A stretch of DNA of 51,661 bases from Gammaproteobacteria bacterium (GTDB taxonomy: Bacteria > Pseudomonadota > Gammaproteobacteria > HK1). Below, one piece after another: positions 41,431 through 49,847 of the stretch. Numbering within the stretch: the stretch's first letter is position 1; every line of letters begins with the position of its first letter. The stretch is taken from the NCBI GenBank assembly GCA_022826505.1, contig JAJDUQ010000344.1, positions 1 through 51,661 of the forward strand. The letters are read 5' to 3'. The notes under the pieces were generated by a model. The model was not told where the DNA came from. It searched no databases and worked only from the letters and a program-made list of their open reading frames with translations. Both the position numbers and the translations under genes were made by a program.

Positions 41431-42656
41431 GCCGGGAACCACTGCTGATTCGCCTGCTGCCCGTCGTCTACGCGCTGCTGCTCCATGCCGTCGTTGCATC
41501 GGTGCTCGTCTTCAAGCTGGGGGATACCCCGCCACCGGTCGCAGCCGGGCCCCGGGTCGAGCCGGTCGAGGCCGTCGTCATCGACGAAAGGCAGATTACC
41601 GAGGAGCTCGAGCGGATTCGGCAACAGGACGAACAACGACGCCGGAATGAACGCGAGCGGATCGAAAGTCTCGAAAGGGAAGCCCAGTCCGCGCACCGGC
41701 GCCGAACCGAGGAAGAACGTCGACTCCGCGAGCTCGAACGGATGCAGCGTGAACGCCAGCGTGAATACGCCGCAGCCGAGCGCGAGCGTGAACGCAAGGA
41801 GGCGGAACGTCTGGCCGAGCTCACGCGGAAACGCGAGTCGGAGGCGAAGCGCCTCGAAGCGCTCGAGCAGGAGAAGAAGGTGTTGGCGGCACGACGCGCC
41901 GAAGAACAGAAGCAGCTCGCGCTGCTGGAGAAGGAACGCCGCGAGGAGGCGGATGAGAAACGCCGCCTGGAAGAACAGGCGCAAGCGGCCAGGGCGCAGC
42001 AGAAGCGAGCCGAGGAAGCGCGCCGCAAGGCCGAGACGGAGAAGACGAAGGCGGACGCCGAGCGCAAGCGCATCGAGGTGGAGAAGAAGAAGGCGGAGGC
42101 CGAACGCCAGCGCATCGAGGTGGCGAAGAAGAAGGCGGAGGCCGAACGCCAGCGCATCGAGGCGGCGAAGACGAAGGCGGAGGCCGAGCGCAAGCGCATC
42201 GAGGCGGAGAAGAAGAAGGCGGAGGCCGAGCGCCAGCGCATCGAGGCGGCAAAGAAGAAGGCGGAGGCCGAGCGCAAACGCATCGAGACGGCGCGCCGAA
42301 AGGAGGCGGAACGCGCTTTCCAGGAACAGATTGCCCGGGAGGCCCAGCAGCTCGATAGGGAACGGCTCGCGTTGCTCGACGCCGGACGCTTCGAATATAT
42401 TGCGCAGATCAAGGACAAGATCGAACGCAACTGGTTGCGCCCGCCCGGCACCGCCGAAGGGCTCAAATGCGTGGTGAGCGTATCGCAGATTCCGGGAGGT
42501 GAAGTCGTGCAGGCGGAAATCCGCGAAAGCAGCGGCAATATCGCGTTCGATCGATCGGTTGAGGAAGCGGTACTGCGCTCTTCACCGCTCCCCGTTCCGA
42601 AGGATCCGTCGCTGTTCGACCGCAACATAGTCATCACGTTCGAGCCGGAGGGATAG
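41427..42656 (+). CDS. tolA: Cell envelope protein TolA
   Basis: 409 residues. One N-terminal membrane helix (LLPVVYALLLHAVVASVLVF) anchors it. Residues about 55-310 are a long charged helix rich in Glu, Arg, Lys and Ala, containing six 14-residue repeats at 205-288. The C-terminal domain (about 320-409) shows YIAQIKDKIERNWLRPP, VVSVSQIPGGEVVQAEIRES and AVLRSSPLPVPKDP, the TonB-like fold that contacts Pal/TolB. TolA spans the periplasm to link TolQR with the outer membrane. It overlaps tolR by 4 nt. Confidence 0.94.
   Translation: MSREPLLIRLLPVVYALLLHAVVASVLVFKLGDTPPPVAAGPRVEPVEAVVIDERQITEELERIRQQDEQRRRNERERIESLEREAQSAHRRRTEEERRLRELERMQRERQREYAAAERERERKEAERLAELTRKRESEAKRLEALEQEKKVLAARRAEEQKQLALLEKERREEADEKRRLEEQAQAARAQQKRAEEARRKAETEKTKADAERKRIEVEKKKAEAERQRIEVAKKKAEAERQRIEAAKTKAEAERKRIEAEKKKAEAERQRIEAAKKKAEAERKRIETARRKEAERAFQEQIAREAQQLDRERLALLDAGRFEYIAQIKDKIERNWLRPPGTAEGLKCVVSVSQIPGGEVVQAEIRESSGNIAFDRSVEEAVLRSSPLPVPKDPSLFDRNIVITFEPEG
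42039..42290 (+). repeat. Six tandem 42-bp (14-residue) repeats inside tolA
   Basis: Residues 205-288 are six copies of the pattern (E/A)KxKAxAERxRIE(V/A/T), for example EKKKAEAERQRIEV and AKKKAEAERKRIET. DNA identity between copies is high (aagaaggcggaggccgaacg recurs), so copy number may vary by slippage or recombination. The register is a two-heptad helical repeat. Confidence 0.9.
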
Positions 42657-42659
42657 AGG

Positions 42660-43958
42660 GTGATTGGGCGTCTCCTCATCGCGTTCCTCGTCGCGGCCTT
42701 CCTCGCGCACGCCGCGAACGCGGTCATCGAGATCAAGATCACCAGGAGCACCGAGGCGAAGCAGCTCATCGCGATCGTCCCGTTCGGGTGGCAGCACGGC
42801 GGCGAACCGCCGCCAGCCGACATCGCCGCGATTGTCGCGGACGACCTCGCCCGTTCGGGCCTGTTCGAACCGACACCGCTCGACAGTCTGCCGAGCCGGC
42901 CGTATCGGCACGATCAAATCAATTTCAAGGACTGGCGATTGCTCGGTCCCGGCAGCTTGGTCATCGGCAACATCACGCCCTCTCTCGACGGGGCCTACGT
43001 GGTCGAATTCCAGCTCTACGACGTTCTGCGACGCAGACAGGTGGTCGGTTATCAGCTCACCGCGAACAAGCTGGCCGTGCGCAGAGTCGCGCACCAGATC
43101 GCGGACCAGATCTACATGAAGCTCACCGGGGTCCGCGGTGCGTTCGATACCAGAGTCGCCTATGTGACGGAGAAGCGCGGCACCGATGGCGAGGCTCGCT
43201 ATTTGCTCAATGTCGCGGACGTCGACGGACACAACGAACACGTCATCCTCGATTCGGCCCGGCCGGTGATGTCGCCCGCATGGTCGCCGGACGGAAAGAA
43301 CCTCGCCTATGTATCGTTCGAATCCGAACAGCCCCGCATCTTCATCCAGGAGATCGCGACCGGCGAGCGCGAGGAAATCGTCTCGTTCCCCGGCATCAAC
43401 GGCGCCCCGGCGTACTCGCCCGGTGGACGCCATCTCGCGATGACCCTCTCGAAAGACGGCAACGCGGAGATATATGTCATCGATCTCGAGACCAGGCGCC
43501 TGCGCCGAATCACGCGCAACGATGCGATCGACACCGAGCCGGCGTGGTCACCGGACGGTCAGTCCCTGATGTTCACATCGAACCGTGGAGGGAAGCCGCA
43601 GATCTATCGGGTCGTGGTCGAGGGAGGCCGGCCGGAGCGCATCACGTTCGAGGGCGACTACAACGCGCGTCCCATCTACTCGCCCGACGGCACGAAGCTT
43701 GCCCTCGTGCATGGAGACGAAGGCCGGTACCGCATCGGACTGCTCGATCTGGAGAACGGCGCGCTACAGGTATTGACCGACTCGAGTCTGGACGAGTCGC
43801 CCAGCTTCGCGCCGAACGGCAACATGATCCTGTATGCTACGACCGACGGCGCCAAGACGGTGCTTGCGGCAGTCTCTGCGGATGGACGGATGCACCAACG
43901 TCTGGCCGAAGAGTCGGGAAGGGTCCGGGAGCCCGCCTGGTCTCCGTTCAGGAACTGA
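42660..43958 (+). CDS. tolB: Tol-Pal system beta-propeller protein TolB
   Basis: 432 residues. A signal peptide ([17 protein letters not shown]) leads to the N-terminal domain ([32 protein letters not shown]), then propeller blades with repeated [46 protein letters not shown] and [11 protein letters not shown] motifs. It shuttles between Pal and TolA in the periplasm. The start is GTG at 42660, 3 nt after the tolA stop. Confidence 0.95.
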   Translation: MIGRLLIAFLVAAFLAHAANAVIEIKITRSTEAKQLIAIVPFGWQHGGEPPPADIAAIVADDLARSGLFEPTPLDSLPSRPYRHDQINFKDWRLLGPGSLVIGNITPSLDGAYVVEFQLYDVLRRRQVVGYQLTANKLAVRRVAHQIADQIYMKLTGVRGAFDTRVAYVTEKRGTDGEARYLLNVADVDGHNEHVILDSARPVMSPAWSPDGKNLAYVSFESEQPRIFIQEIATGEREEIVSFPGINGAPAYSPGGRHLAMTLSKDGNAEIYVIDLETRRLRRITRNDAIDTEPAWSPDGQSLMFTSNRGGKPQIYRVVVEGGRPERITFEGDYNARPIYSPDGTKLALVHGDEGRYRIGLLDLENGALQVLTDSSLDESPSFAPNGNMILYATTDGAKTVLAAVSADGRMHQRLAEESGRVREPAWSPFRN

Positions 43959-44083
43959 CGCCCATCCCGAAGGTCTCGGAGACGCTCGAGTCCCACGATT
44001 GACCTTCCGGTAACCGGCGGCTTGTCCGACTACAGAATCGGCGCAAATTTCTCCGGGCACGGTAGCTTTCAGGGAGGGATCAA

Positions 44084-44677
44084 ATGCATCTTCGGTCGTT
44101 CCGATTCGCACTCGTTCTCGCCGGTGCCGCGGCTCTCGCCGCCTGCGAAGGCACCGTCGGCACCGTGGAAGACGACGCCCCGACCGGCTCCCAGTCGACG
44201 AGTGACTCCGCATCCACCAGCGGCACCGGCGACGATTCGGTGTCGGGCGCCGACACTACCGTCACCACCGAGACAGGCGCGGGTACCGAAACATCGGGCA
44301 GCACCGTGGAGCATCCGCTCGATGATTCATCGAGTCCGCTGGGCGTGCGTACCATCTATTTCGAGTTCGATTCCAGCGATGTCCCGGAGTCGGGACACAT
44401 CATCATCGAGGCCCACGCCCGCTATCTCTCGAACCATTCCGGTGCCCTGATCACGCTCGAAGGGCACGCCGACGAGCGCGGATCGCGCGAATACAACATT
44501 GCGCTGGGTGAGCGGCGTGCGGATGCGGTCCGCAAGCTCATGACGCTGCTCGGTGCATCCGACCCGCAAATTCGCACCATCAGCTACGGCGAGGAACGGC
44601 CGGCGGCCGACGGACACGACGACTCGGCGTGGAGTCTCAATCGCAGAGTCGAGATCGTCTACCGGGTCCGCGAATGA
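44084..44677 (+). CDS. pal: Peptidoglycan-associated lipoprotein Pal
   Basis: 197 residues. The signal ends ALAAC with the lipid Cys at 21. A Ser/Thr/Gly-rich linker of about 60 residues follows, then the OmpA-like domain (VRTIYFEFDSSDVPESGH, LEGHADERGSREYNIALGER) with the diaminopimelate-binding Asp/Arg region. It tethers the outer membrane to peptidoglycan. The start has AGGGAGG upstream. Its last codon overlaps the cpoB ATG. Confidence 0.95.
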   Translation: MHLRSFRFALVLAGAAALAACEGTVGTVEDDAPTGSQSTSDSASTSGTGDDSVSGADTTVTTETGAGTETSGSTVEHPLDDSSSPLGVRTIYFEFDSSDVPESGHIIIEAHARYLSNHSGALITLEGHADERGSREYNIALGERRADAVRKLMTLLGASDPQIRTISYGEERPAADGHDDSAWSLNRRVEIVYRVRE

Positions 44678-45510
44678 TCTTCAGGCGCATAGCGGCTTGT
44701 CTCGCATTCGTGGGGTGTCTCGCATGCTCTGCGGGCGCGCTCGCACAGGCGCCGGTAGTCGACACGCGGGAGCTGGACGAACGGCTGAAGCGGATCGAGC
44801 GGCTGTTCGGCTCGGACAGTCTTTTCAAGCTCTTCGCAGAAGTGGAATCCCTCGGAACCGAGGTCCGGGAGCTGAGAGGACAACTGGAGACGCTGTCGCA
44901 CACGGTCAACCAGCTCAAGGAGCGTCAACGAGAGCTCTATCTCGACGTCGACCAACGGCTCCAGCGCATCGAATCCACGGCACCGGCGCAAGCCGCGGGT
45001 TCGTCGCAACAGCCGGGGGCCCCGATCGGGGCCCCGGCAACGCCGTCCGAGACGGCGGCATCGAGCCAACCCGAGCCTGCGCCGACCCCGACTCAGGACG
45101 CGCAATCGCAGTCGACCGGTGGCGTCGACCCGTTCGCCGAGCAGCAGGCGTACCAGAGTGCCTTCGATCTGCTGAAGTCCGGGCGCTACGAAGACGCGGC
45201 GGTCGCCTTTCAACAGTTCATCGCCGATTTCCCGACGGGGACGTACGCCGACAATGCGCAGTATTGGCTCGGCGAAACGTTCTACATCACGCGTCAGTTC
45301 GACCGAGCCGTACAGGAATTCGAACGCCTCGTGTCGACGCACCCGAACAGCCAGAAGCTCACGCATGCGTTGCTGAAGATCGGGTATGCCCACGACGAGC
45401 TCGGAAACACGGCGGACGCCGAGCGAGTTCTGGGTGAACTCATCGAACACCATCCGCAGACGGCCGCAGCCGGACTTGCGCGAAAGCGGCTCCTGACCAT
45501 CCGCCAATAG
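44674..45510 (+). CDS. cpoB: Cell division coordinator CpoB (YbgF)
   Basis: 278 residues. Signal peptide (about 1-25), trimeric coiled coil (about 30-105, FKLFAEVESLGTEVRELRGQ and LKERQRELYLDVDQRLQRIE), a Gln/Pro/Ala-rich linker (about 110-155), then TPR repeats (YQSAFDLLKSGRYEDAAVAF, YADNAQYWLGETFYITRQF). It links the Tol machine to PBP1b and septal peptidoglycan synthesis. ATG 44674 overlaps the pal stop and completes the tol-pal operon. Confidence 0.92.
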   Translation: MIFRRIAACLAFVGCLACSAGALAQAPVVDTRELDERLKRIERLFGSDSLFKLFAEVESLGTEVRELRGQLETLSHTVNQLKERQRELYLDVDQRLQRIESTAPAQAAGSSQQPGAPIGAPATPSETAASSQPEPAPTPTQDAQSQSTGGVDPFAEQQAYQSAFDLLKSGRYEDAAVAFQQFIADFPTGTYADNAQYWLGETFYITRQFDRAVQEFERLVSTHPNSQKLTHALLKIGYAHDELGNTADAERVLGELIEHHPQTAAAGLARKRLLTIRQ

Positions 45511-45596
45511 CCGACCCCTCCGGAAGCTTCGAAGCGAGGCATCTCCGTACGGGCCGGCACCATCCGGAACGTCGACTCGACGTGGACGGTTGATCC

Positions 45597-46667
45597 ATGG
45601 CCAACGCAATCAGCGCCTGGTTCGAACGCCACTTCTCCGATCCGCAAGTGATCGGGCTCGCCGCCGTACTCATCTGCGGCTTCGCAATCATCTACCTGGC
45701 CGGCGAGATGCTCGCCCCGGTGATCGCCAGCATTGTCATCGCGTACCTGCTCGAAGGACTGGCCGGACTGCTCGAGCGCAAGCGCGTGCCGCGGCTCGCC
45801 GCCGTCCTCGTGGTCTTCATCGCGTTCATGACCGTGCTCGTCTTCGTCATGTTCGGCTTGTTGCCGCTGCTCTCGCGCCAGGCGACGCAGCTCCTGCAGC
45901 AACTGCCGTCGATGATTGGCAGCGGGCAGGACGTGCTGCTCGCGCTGCCACACAAGTACCCGGAACTTTTCTCCGAGCAGCAGGTGCTCGACCTCATCGA
46001 CCAGATCCGCGCCGAGGCGGTGAACATCGGACAGAACGTCGTGCAGGCGTCTCTGTCCTCGGTGCTCGGAATACTCACCCTGGTCGTGTATCTGATACTG
46101 ATGCCCTTGATGGTGTTCTTCTTCCTCAAGGACAAGGCGACCATCGTCTCGTGGGTCAAGAACTTCCTGCCGACCGATCGGCGCCTCGCGGGCCAGGTCT
46201 GGGCGGATGTGGACGTTCAGATCGGAAACTACGTTCGCGGCAAATTCATCGAGATCGTGATTGTGTGGATCGTCACCTATCTGACGTTCGCGCTGATGGG
46301 TCTCCAGTTCTCGATGCTCCTCGGCGTGCTGGTCGGATTGTCGGTCGTCATTCCCTACGTCGGTGCGGTCACCGTCACGTTTCCGGTGGCCGTGATTGCC
46401 TACTTCCAGTGGGGATTCACGAGCGACTTCGCGTACATCATGATCGCTTACGCGATCATCCAGGCACTCGACGGCAACGTGCTGGTGCCGCTGCTGTTCT
46501 CCGAGGTCGTCAACCTTCACCCGATCGCGATCATCACGGCGGTACTGGTGTTCGGTGGGGTTTGGGGGTTCTGGGGCGTCTTCTTCGCAATTCCGCTCGC
46601 AACCCTCGTGCAGGCGGTGCTGAAAGCGTGGCCACCGCCAAGATCTGCCGGAGCCACGCCGGAGTAG
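45597..46667 (+). CDS. AI-2E family transporter / PerM-like permease
   Basis: 356 residues with about eight membrane segments. The family pattern is visible in LILMPLMVFFFLKDKATIVS, LVGLSVVIPYVGAVTVTFPV and AIIQALDGNVLVPLLFSEVV, followed by FGGVWGFWGVFFAIPLATLV. Members export autoinducer-2 or act as Na+/H+ antiporters; the substrate here is unknown. In many Gammaproteobacteria the PerM gene lies near purM, which is not seen here. Confidence 0.87.
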   Translation: MANAISAWFERHFSDPQVIGLAAVLICGFAIIYLAGEMLAPVIASIVIAYLLEGLAGLLERKRVPRLAAVLVVFIAFMTVLVFVMFGLLPLLSRQATQLLQQLPSMIGSGQDVLLALPHKYPELFSEQQVLDLIDQIRAEAVNIGQNVVQASLSSVLGILTLVVYLILMPLMVFFFLKDKATIVSWVKNFLPTDRRLAGQVWADVDVQIGNYVRGKFIEIVIVWIVTYLTFALMGLQFSMLLGVLVGLSVVIPYVGAVTVTFPVAVIAYFQWGFTSDFAYIMIAYAIIQALDGNVLVPLLFSEVVNLHPIAIITAVLVFGGVWGFWGVFFAIPLATLVQAVLKAWPPPRSAGATPE

Positions 46668-46676
46668 CTGGCCGCC

Positions 46677-47051
46677 GTGGCCGTTCGCACCGTAGCCGCC
46701 CATGACCGCGACAGCCGTGTGCTCGGGTTCTTCGCGCAGGCAGGCCCTGACGAGGTATTCCGGTTCGAGGACGCCTGCGTCATCGCCGGTACGCGGGATC
46801 GATTGCGCGCCTGCCTCGCCATCAACCCGAAGCTGCGTGACGCGTCGCTCACGTTCGCCAAGATCCGGTTCGGCGACGTGCACGCCGGACTCGAGGCGGG
46901 GGCGGCCTACGCCTTCGACGAAGAGGCGTTCGAGCGATTTGCTCCGCTCGCCCGCGGCGCGGGTATCGACGTCGCGGCAAGCTTCCCCGGCCACGACGAC
47001 GACGCATTCAACTTCGTGAGAGTGAAGCTCGCGGACACCGACGCTTCCTGA
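46677..47051 (+). CDS. Hypothetical protein, 124 residues
   Basis: A soluble, acidic, cysteine-poor protein from a GTG at 46677, 9 nt after the PerM stop. It reads RVLGFFAQAGPDEVFRFEDA, then LTFAKIRFGDVHAGLEAGAA and a C-terminal FPGHDDDAFNFVRVKLADTD. It has coding-like composition and sits tightly behind PerM. I do not recognise the family. It is convergent with the ArsC-like selenoprotein gene, with a strong hairpin between. Confidence 0.6.
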   Translation: MAVRTVAAHDRDSRVLGFFAQAGPDEVFRFEDACVIAGTRDRLRACLAINPKLRDASLTFAKIRFGDVHAGLEAGAAYAFDEEAFERFAPLARGAGIDVAASFPGHDDDAFNFVRVKLADTDAS

Positions 47052-47075
47052 CCCCGAGTCTTGAAGGTTCGCCGA

Positions 47076-47097
47076 CGCCCCGCCTCGCGGCGGGGCG
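47076..47097. terminator. Bidirectional hairpin between convergent genes
   Basis: CGCCCCGCC, loop TCGC, GGCGGGGCG forms a perfect 9-bp GC stem. It lies between the stops of the 124-residue gene (plus) and the ArsC-like gene (minus). No T-run is evident. Confidence 0.6.
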
Positions 47098-47120
47098 GCC
47101 ATGCACCGGCGTCAGGTCAA

Positions 47121-47465
47121 TCAGCCCGCAAGCACCGACGCGTACTGCTCTTCGTTGAACCCCACCAGCAGCGTCTTCCCCGAGCGCACCGTGGGTGCAC
47201 GCAGGTTGCCGGTGGGACCCAGCATTGCGTCCACCATCGCGTGACCGGGGCTGCCGGAGACGTCGAACGTCGTCACCTTCTTCCCCTTGGAGACAATCAG
47301 GGTCTCGCACTGACTGGCGAGCGCGACCGCGTCGTCACGTCCGAGCTTCTTCGATGCAAGCACGACATCGTCTGGCACGAGACGATGGGCGTCCATGAAA
47401 TCGGACGCCTTCCGGCAGCTCGTTCACCCCTTGCGAAAGTAGTACCAGTTGATCTGTCGGCTCAT
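47121..47465 (-). CDS. ArsC-family protein with in-frame UGA in the CxxC position (predicted selenoprotein)
   Basis: From ATG 47463-47465 (GGGAG upstream) the frame reads MSRQINWYYFRKG, a TGA at 47424-47426, then TSCRKASDFMDAHRLVPDDV and onward for 101 residues in all, ending ALLGPTGNLRAPTVR-type text (MLGPTGNLRAPTVRSGKTLL) and VGFNEEQYASVLAG. ArsC-like relatives have G-C-T-S/T-C here, so the UGA (residue 14) replaces the first redox Cys, giving UTSC. A perfect 7-bp stem with an 8-nt loop starting with G follows at 15-36 nt. The whole gene (114 residues) has normal family length. Read conventionally, only a 91-residue fragment without the active site would remain. The role is probably thiol/selenol redox chemistry rather than arsenate reduction proper. 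Confidence 0.82.
47388..47426 (-). promoter_or_regulatory. Candidate bacterial SECIS element following UGA
   Basis: On the minus-strand RNA, UGA (47426-47424) is followed by GGCGUCC (47409-47403), loop GAUUUCAU (47402-47395) and GGACGCC (47394-47388). All seven pairs are Watson-Crick. The loop starts 21 nt after the UGA and its first base is G, as required for SelB recognition in the bSECIS model. The fold was made by hand. Confidence 0.75.
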
Positions 47466-47649
47466 TGTCCGCTCCCGTGGTAGTCCGCGCACCGAATGAC
47501 GCGCCGGGTGCGCCGTTGCGTACTGCCGGAAGTCGAGGTTCGTTTCCCGGCAACGTTTCTTCCGTTCCGTGGCGCGACAGTATGGTGACACACGTGCGTC
47601 GCCGTCCACGCCGCGCGCCCTGCAGTGCACACCGGCGCCTTCGACCCTC

Positions 47650-48987
47650 TCAATCGCCCGGATCGTTCAGCCGCATCTCGCGCAGGCTGTCCTCGATGGC
47701 GTCGGCGAGGTCGTCGATCTCCTGGTCGGTGTTCGCGGTGGAGATGGCCGCGAGACCGCCCGAGCCGAGGATGAAGCCGCGGTTCAGCAGCGTCCGGTGC
47801 AGGGCGGCGGTGCGGCGCGATTCGCTCGCGTCCTGGAACACGTCGCGGTAGTTCCCGAGCTCCCGGCGGTTGAAGTGGATCATCACCAGCGACCCCGCAC
47901 CCGTCGCCTGACCGGCGACTCCGGCAGCTTCGAAGGCGGCGTCGATCCGCTCCCGGGCCCGGTCGCCGCGCACGTTGATCGCATCGACCGCGTCCTCGGT
48001 GAGGAGCCGCATCGCCGCAGCTCCCGCCGCCATGGTGGCAGGGTTCGCGTTGAAGGTTCCGCCGTGCGACGCGCGGGGCTTTCCCTTCGACGCATCGAAG
48101 ACCGACATGACGTCGCGCCGGCCACCGACCGCGCCGACCGGCAGGCCGCCGCCGATGATCTTTCCGAACGTCGTGAGGTCCGGCGTCACCCCGACCATGG
48201 TCTGCGCCCCGCGATAGCGCACCCGGAACGACGCGACCTCGTCGAAGACGAGCACGATGCCGTGCCGGGTCGCGACCTCGCGCACCATCTCGGCGTACTC
48301 CTTTCGCATCGGCACGCAGCCGACCCGGGTGGGCACCGGATCGACGACGATCGCGGCCAGGCGATCCGCATGCCGCTCGATGAGCTCCCGGCTCGCCTCG
48401 ACCTCGTTGAAGGGCAGCACCACCACGTCTTCCATGACCTTCTCGGGCAAGCCGACGGTGTAGGGCACCTTCGCCGGCTCGCCGGAGTCGCCCCAGCTCT
48501 GCGGCGAGGAGCTCAAGCTCACTTCGACCGGGTCGTAGCAGCCGTGGTAGGCGCCTTCGCACTTCGCGACCATCGGCCGGCCGGTATGCGCGCGCGCCGC
48601 CTTGATCGCCACCAGCACCGCCTCGCTCCCGGAGTTGCAGAACCGCATCGTCTCCACCGAATCGACCCGTTCGGTGATGATCTCCGCGAGCTCGATCTCG
48701 CGCTCGGTCGGCATCGCGAAGCAGCTCCCGCGCCGGACCTGCTCGACGATCGCCTCGACCACCTCCGGGTGGGCGTGCCCGTGGATGAGGGTCATGTAGT
48801 TGTTGAGGCAGTCGACCCGCTCCACGCCGTCCGCGTCGGTGACCCTGCTGCCCCTGCCCGATGCCGCGTAGACCGGATACGGCGCGAAGAACGTGGTGAG
48901 CCGGGTGCTCCCACCCGCCAGCACCTGGCTCGCGCGGCGGTAGAGGGAAGCGGACCGGGAATCCTGGTCGGGGTAGGTCATGGTCAT
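47650..48987 (-). CDS. Class III PLP aminotransferase (glutamate-1-semialdehyde aminomutase-like)
   Basis: 445 residues. Family features: YPVYAASGRGSRVTDADGVE, NNYMTLIHGHAHPEVVEAI, RFCNSGSEAVLVAIKAARA, AYHGCYDPVEVSLS, VFDEVASFRVRYRGAQ and the PLP lysine in TFGKIIGGGLPVGAVGGRRD. The GSAM-like pattern includes the gating loop, but the substrate spectrum of this subgroup includes other amino acids. It is not accompanied by hem genes, so a catabolic aminotransferase is more likely than HemL. The start at 48987 has AAAGGAT upstream; a second ATG lies two codons in. Confidence 0.85.
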   Translation of the reverse strand: MTMTYPDQDSRSASLYRRASQVLAGGSTRLTTFFAPYPVYAASGRGSRVTDADGVERVDCLNNYMTLIHGHAHPEVVEAIVEQVRRGSCFAMPTEREIELAEIITERVDSVETMRFCNSGSEAVLVAIKAARAHTGRPMVAKCEGAYHGCYDPVEVSLSSSPQSWGDSGEPAKVPYTVGLPEKVMEDVVVLPFNEVEASRELIERHADRLAAIVVDPVPTRVGCVPMRKEYAEMVREVATRHGIVLVFDEVASFRVRYRGAQTMVGVTPDLTTFGKIIGGGLPVGAVGGRRDVMSVFDASKGKPRASHGGTFNANPATMAAGAAAMRLLTEDAVDAINVRGDRARERIDAAFEAAGVAGQATGAGSLVMIHFNRRELGNYRDVFQDASESRRTAALHRTLLNRGFILGSGGLAAISTANTDQEIDDLADAIEDSLREMRLNDPGD

Positions 48988-49096
48988 GGGATGATCCTTT
49001 GGCGAGCGGCGGTCGGCACACACGGGGGCGTGACTCTCGCGTCGGGCTTGAATCGTCCGGGGTCGATGGCGGACGGGGGGTTGCGGGACTCGGTGG

Positions 49097-49762
49097 CTAC
49101 GCGCCGGATTCCGGCGCGTCGAACACCGCGGACACGTCGGCGGCGAATCCGTCGAGGAGCGGCGACGTAGCCTTTCCGCCGCGCTGGTATGTGCCGTGCT
49201 CGACGTACGTCTCTCCTTCGAGCGCGAGCACCGTAATCATCTTGTCGCGGGGGTCGACGATCCAGTACTCGGGGATGCCTGCCTCGGCGTAGTCGGCGCG
49301 CTTTTCCACCAGGTCGCGATCCGGGTCGTCCGGGATGACCACCTCGGCCACCAGGTCCGCACCCAGCCAGTAGCGGTCCTGGTAACGGGGGTCCGAACGA
49401 TCCCGCAGCATCAGTACGTCGGGCTCCCGGAACTTCCCCTCGCGGATACGCATCCGCAGCCCCGAGACCGTCGCAACGCCGCCACGCGGCCGGAGATAGT
49501 CGTGGAGCAGACGATAGAGGAAGAGGAGAACGGCCTGGTGAGTGGAAGTCGGCACGGGCAGCTCTTCGATACGGCCGTCGGTGAACTCGACCCGCCGGTG
49601 GCCGTGGTCCGTGAGCCACAGGTACGCCTCGTCGCTCCAGCGTCCCTGGCGCGGCAGGATGTCGCACAGCAGGGCGTCGAGCGCCGCCTGCGAGGTAGCC
49701 GCGGTCACACTCGTCGCAGGAGAAGTCGTGTCGGGAGCCACTGGCGCGGCGGTCTCGGTCAT
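49097..49762 (-). CDS. Uma2 family (DUF820) endonuclease-like protein
   Basis: 221 residues. After a low-complexity leader, the PD-(D/E)xK-type core reads RRVEFTDGRIEELPVP, REPDVLMLRD, LVAEVVIPDDPDRDLVEKRA and EAGIPEYWIVDPRDKMITVL. These are the Uma2 motifs, although the catalytic Glu of the usual EVxSP is followed by IPDD rather than SPS. Start ATG 49760-49762 has AGAGG about 8 nt upstream. Uma2 genes are abundant in cyanobacteria and some environmental proteobacteria, and their biological function is unclear. Confidence 0.85.
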   Translation of the reverse strand: MTETAAPVAPDTTSPATSVTAATSQAALDALLCDILPRQGRWSDEAYLWLTDHGHRRVEFTDGRIEELPVPTSTHQAVLLFLYRLLHDYLRPRGGVATVSGLRMRIREGKFREPDVLMLRDRSDPRYQDRYWLGADLVAEVVIPDDPDRDLVEKRADYAEAGIPEYWIVDPRDKMITVLALEGETYVEHGTYQRGGKATSPLLDGFAADVSAVFDAPESGA

Positions 49763-49847
49763 CTTGTTCGTCCTCTCACGCCACTCGTCCGGCAGTGTAT
49801 CGCATGCTCCTCGCCGCCATACAGCCCGTGTTCGGAGGGAAGCGGGC

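Noticed and set aside
45294-47102. Long minus-strand frame across cpoB and the PerM-like gene
   Set aside because: Composition is Arg/His/Asp-rich with no motifs, typical of the antisense of a high-GC gene.
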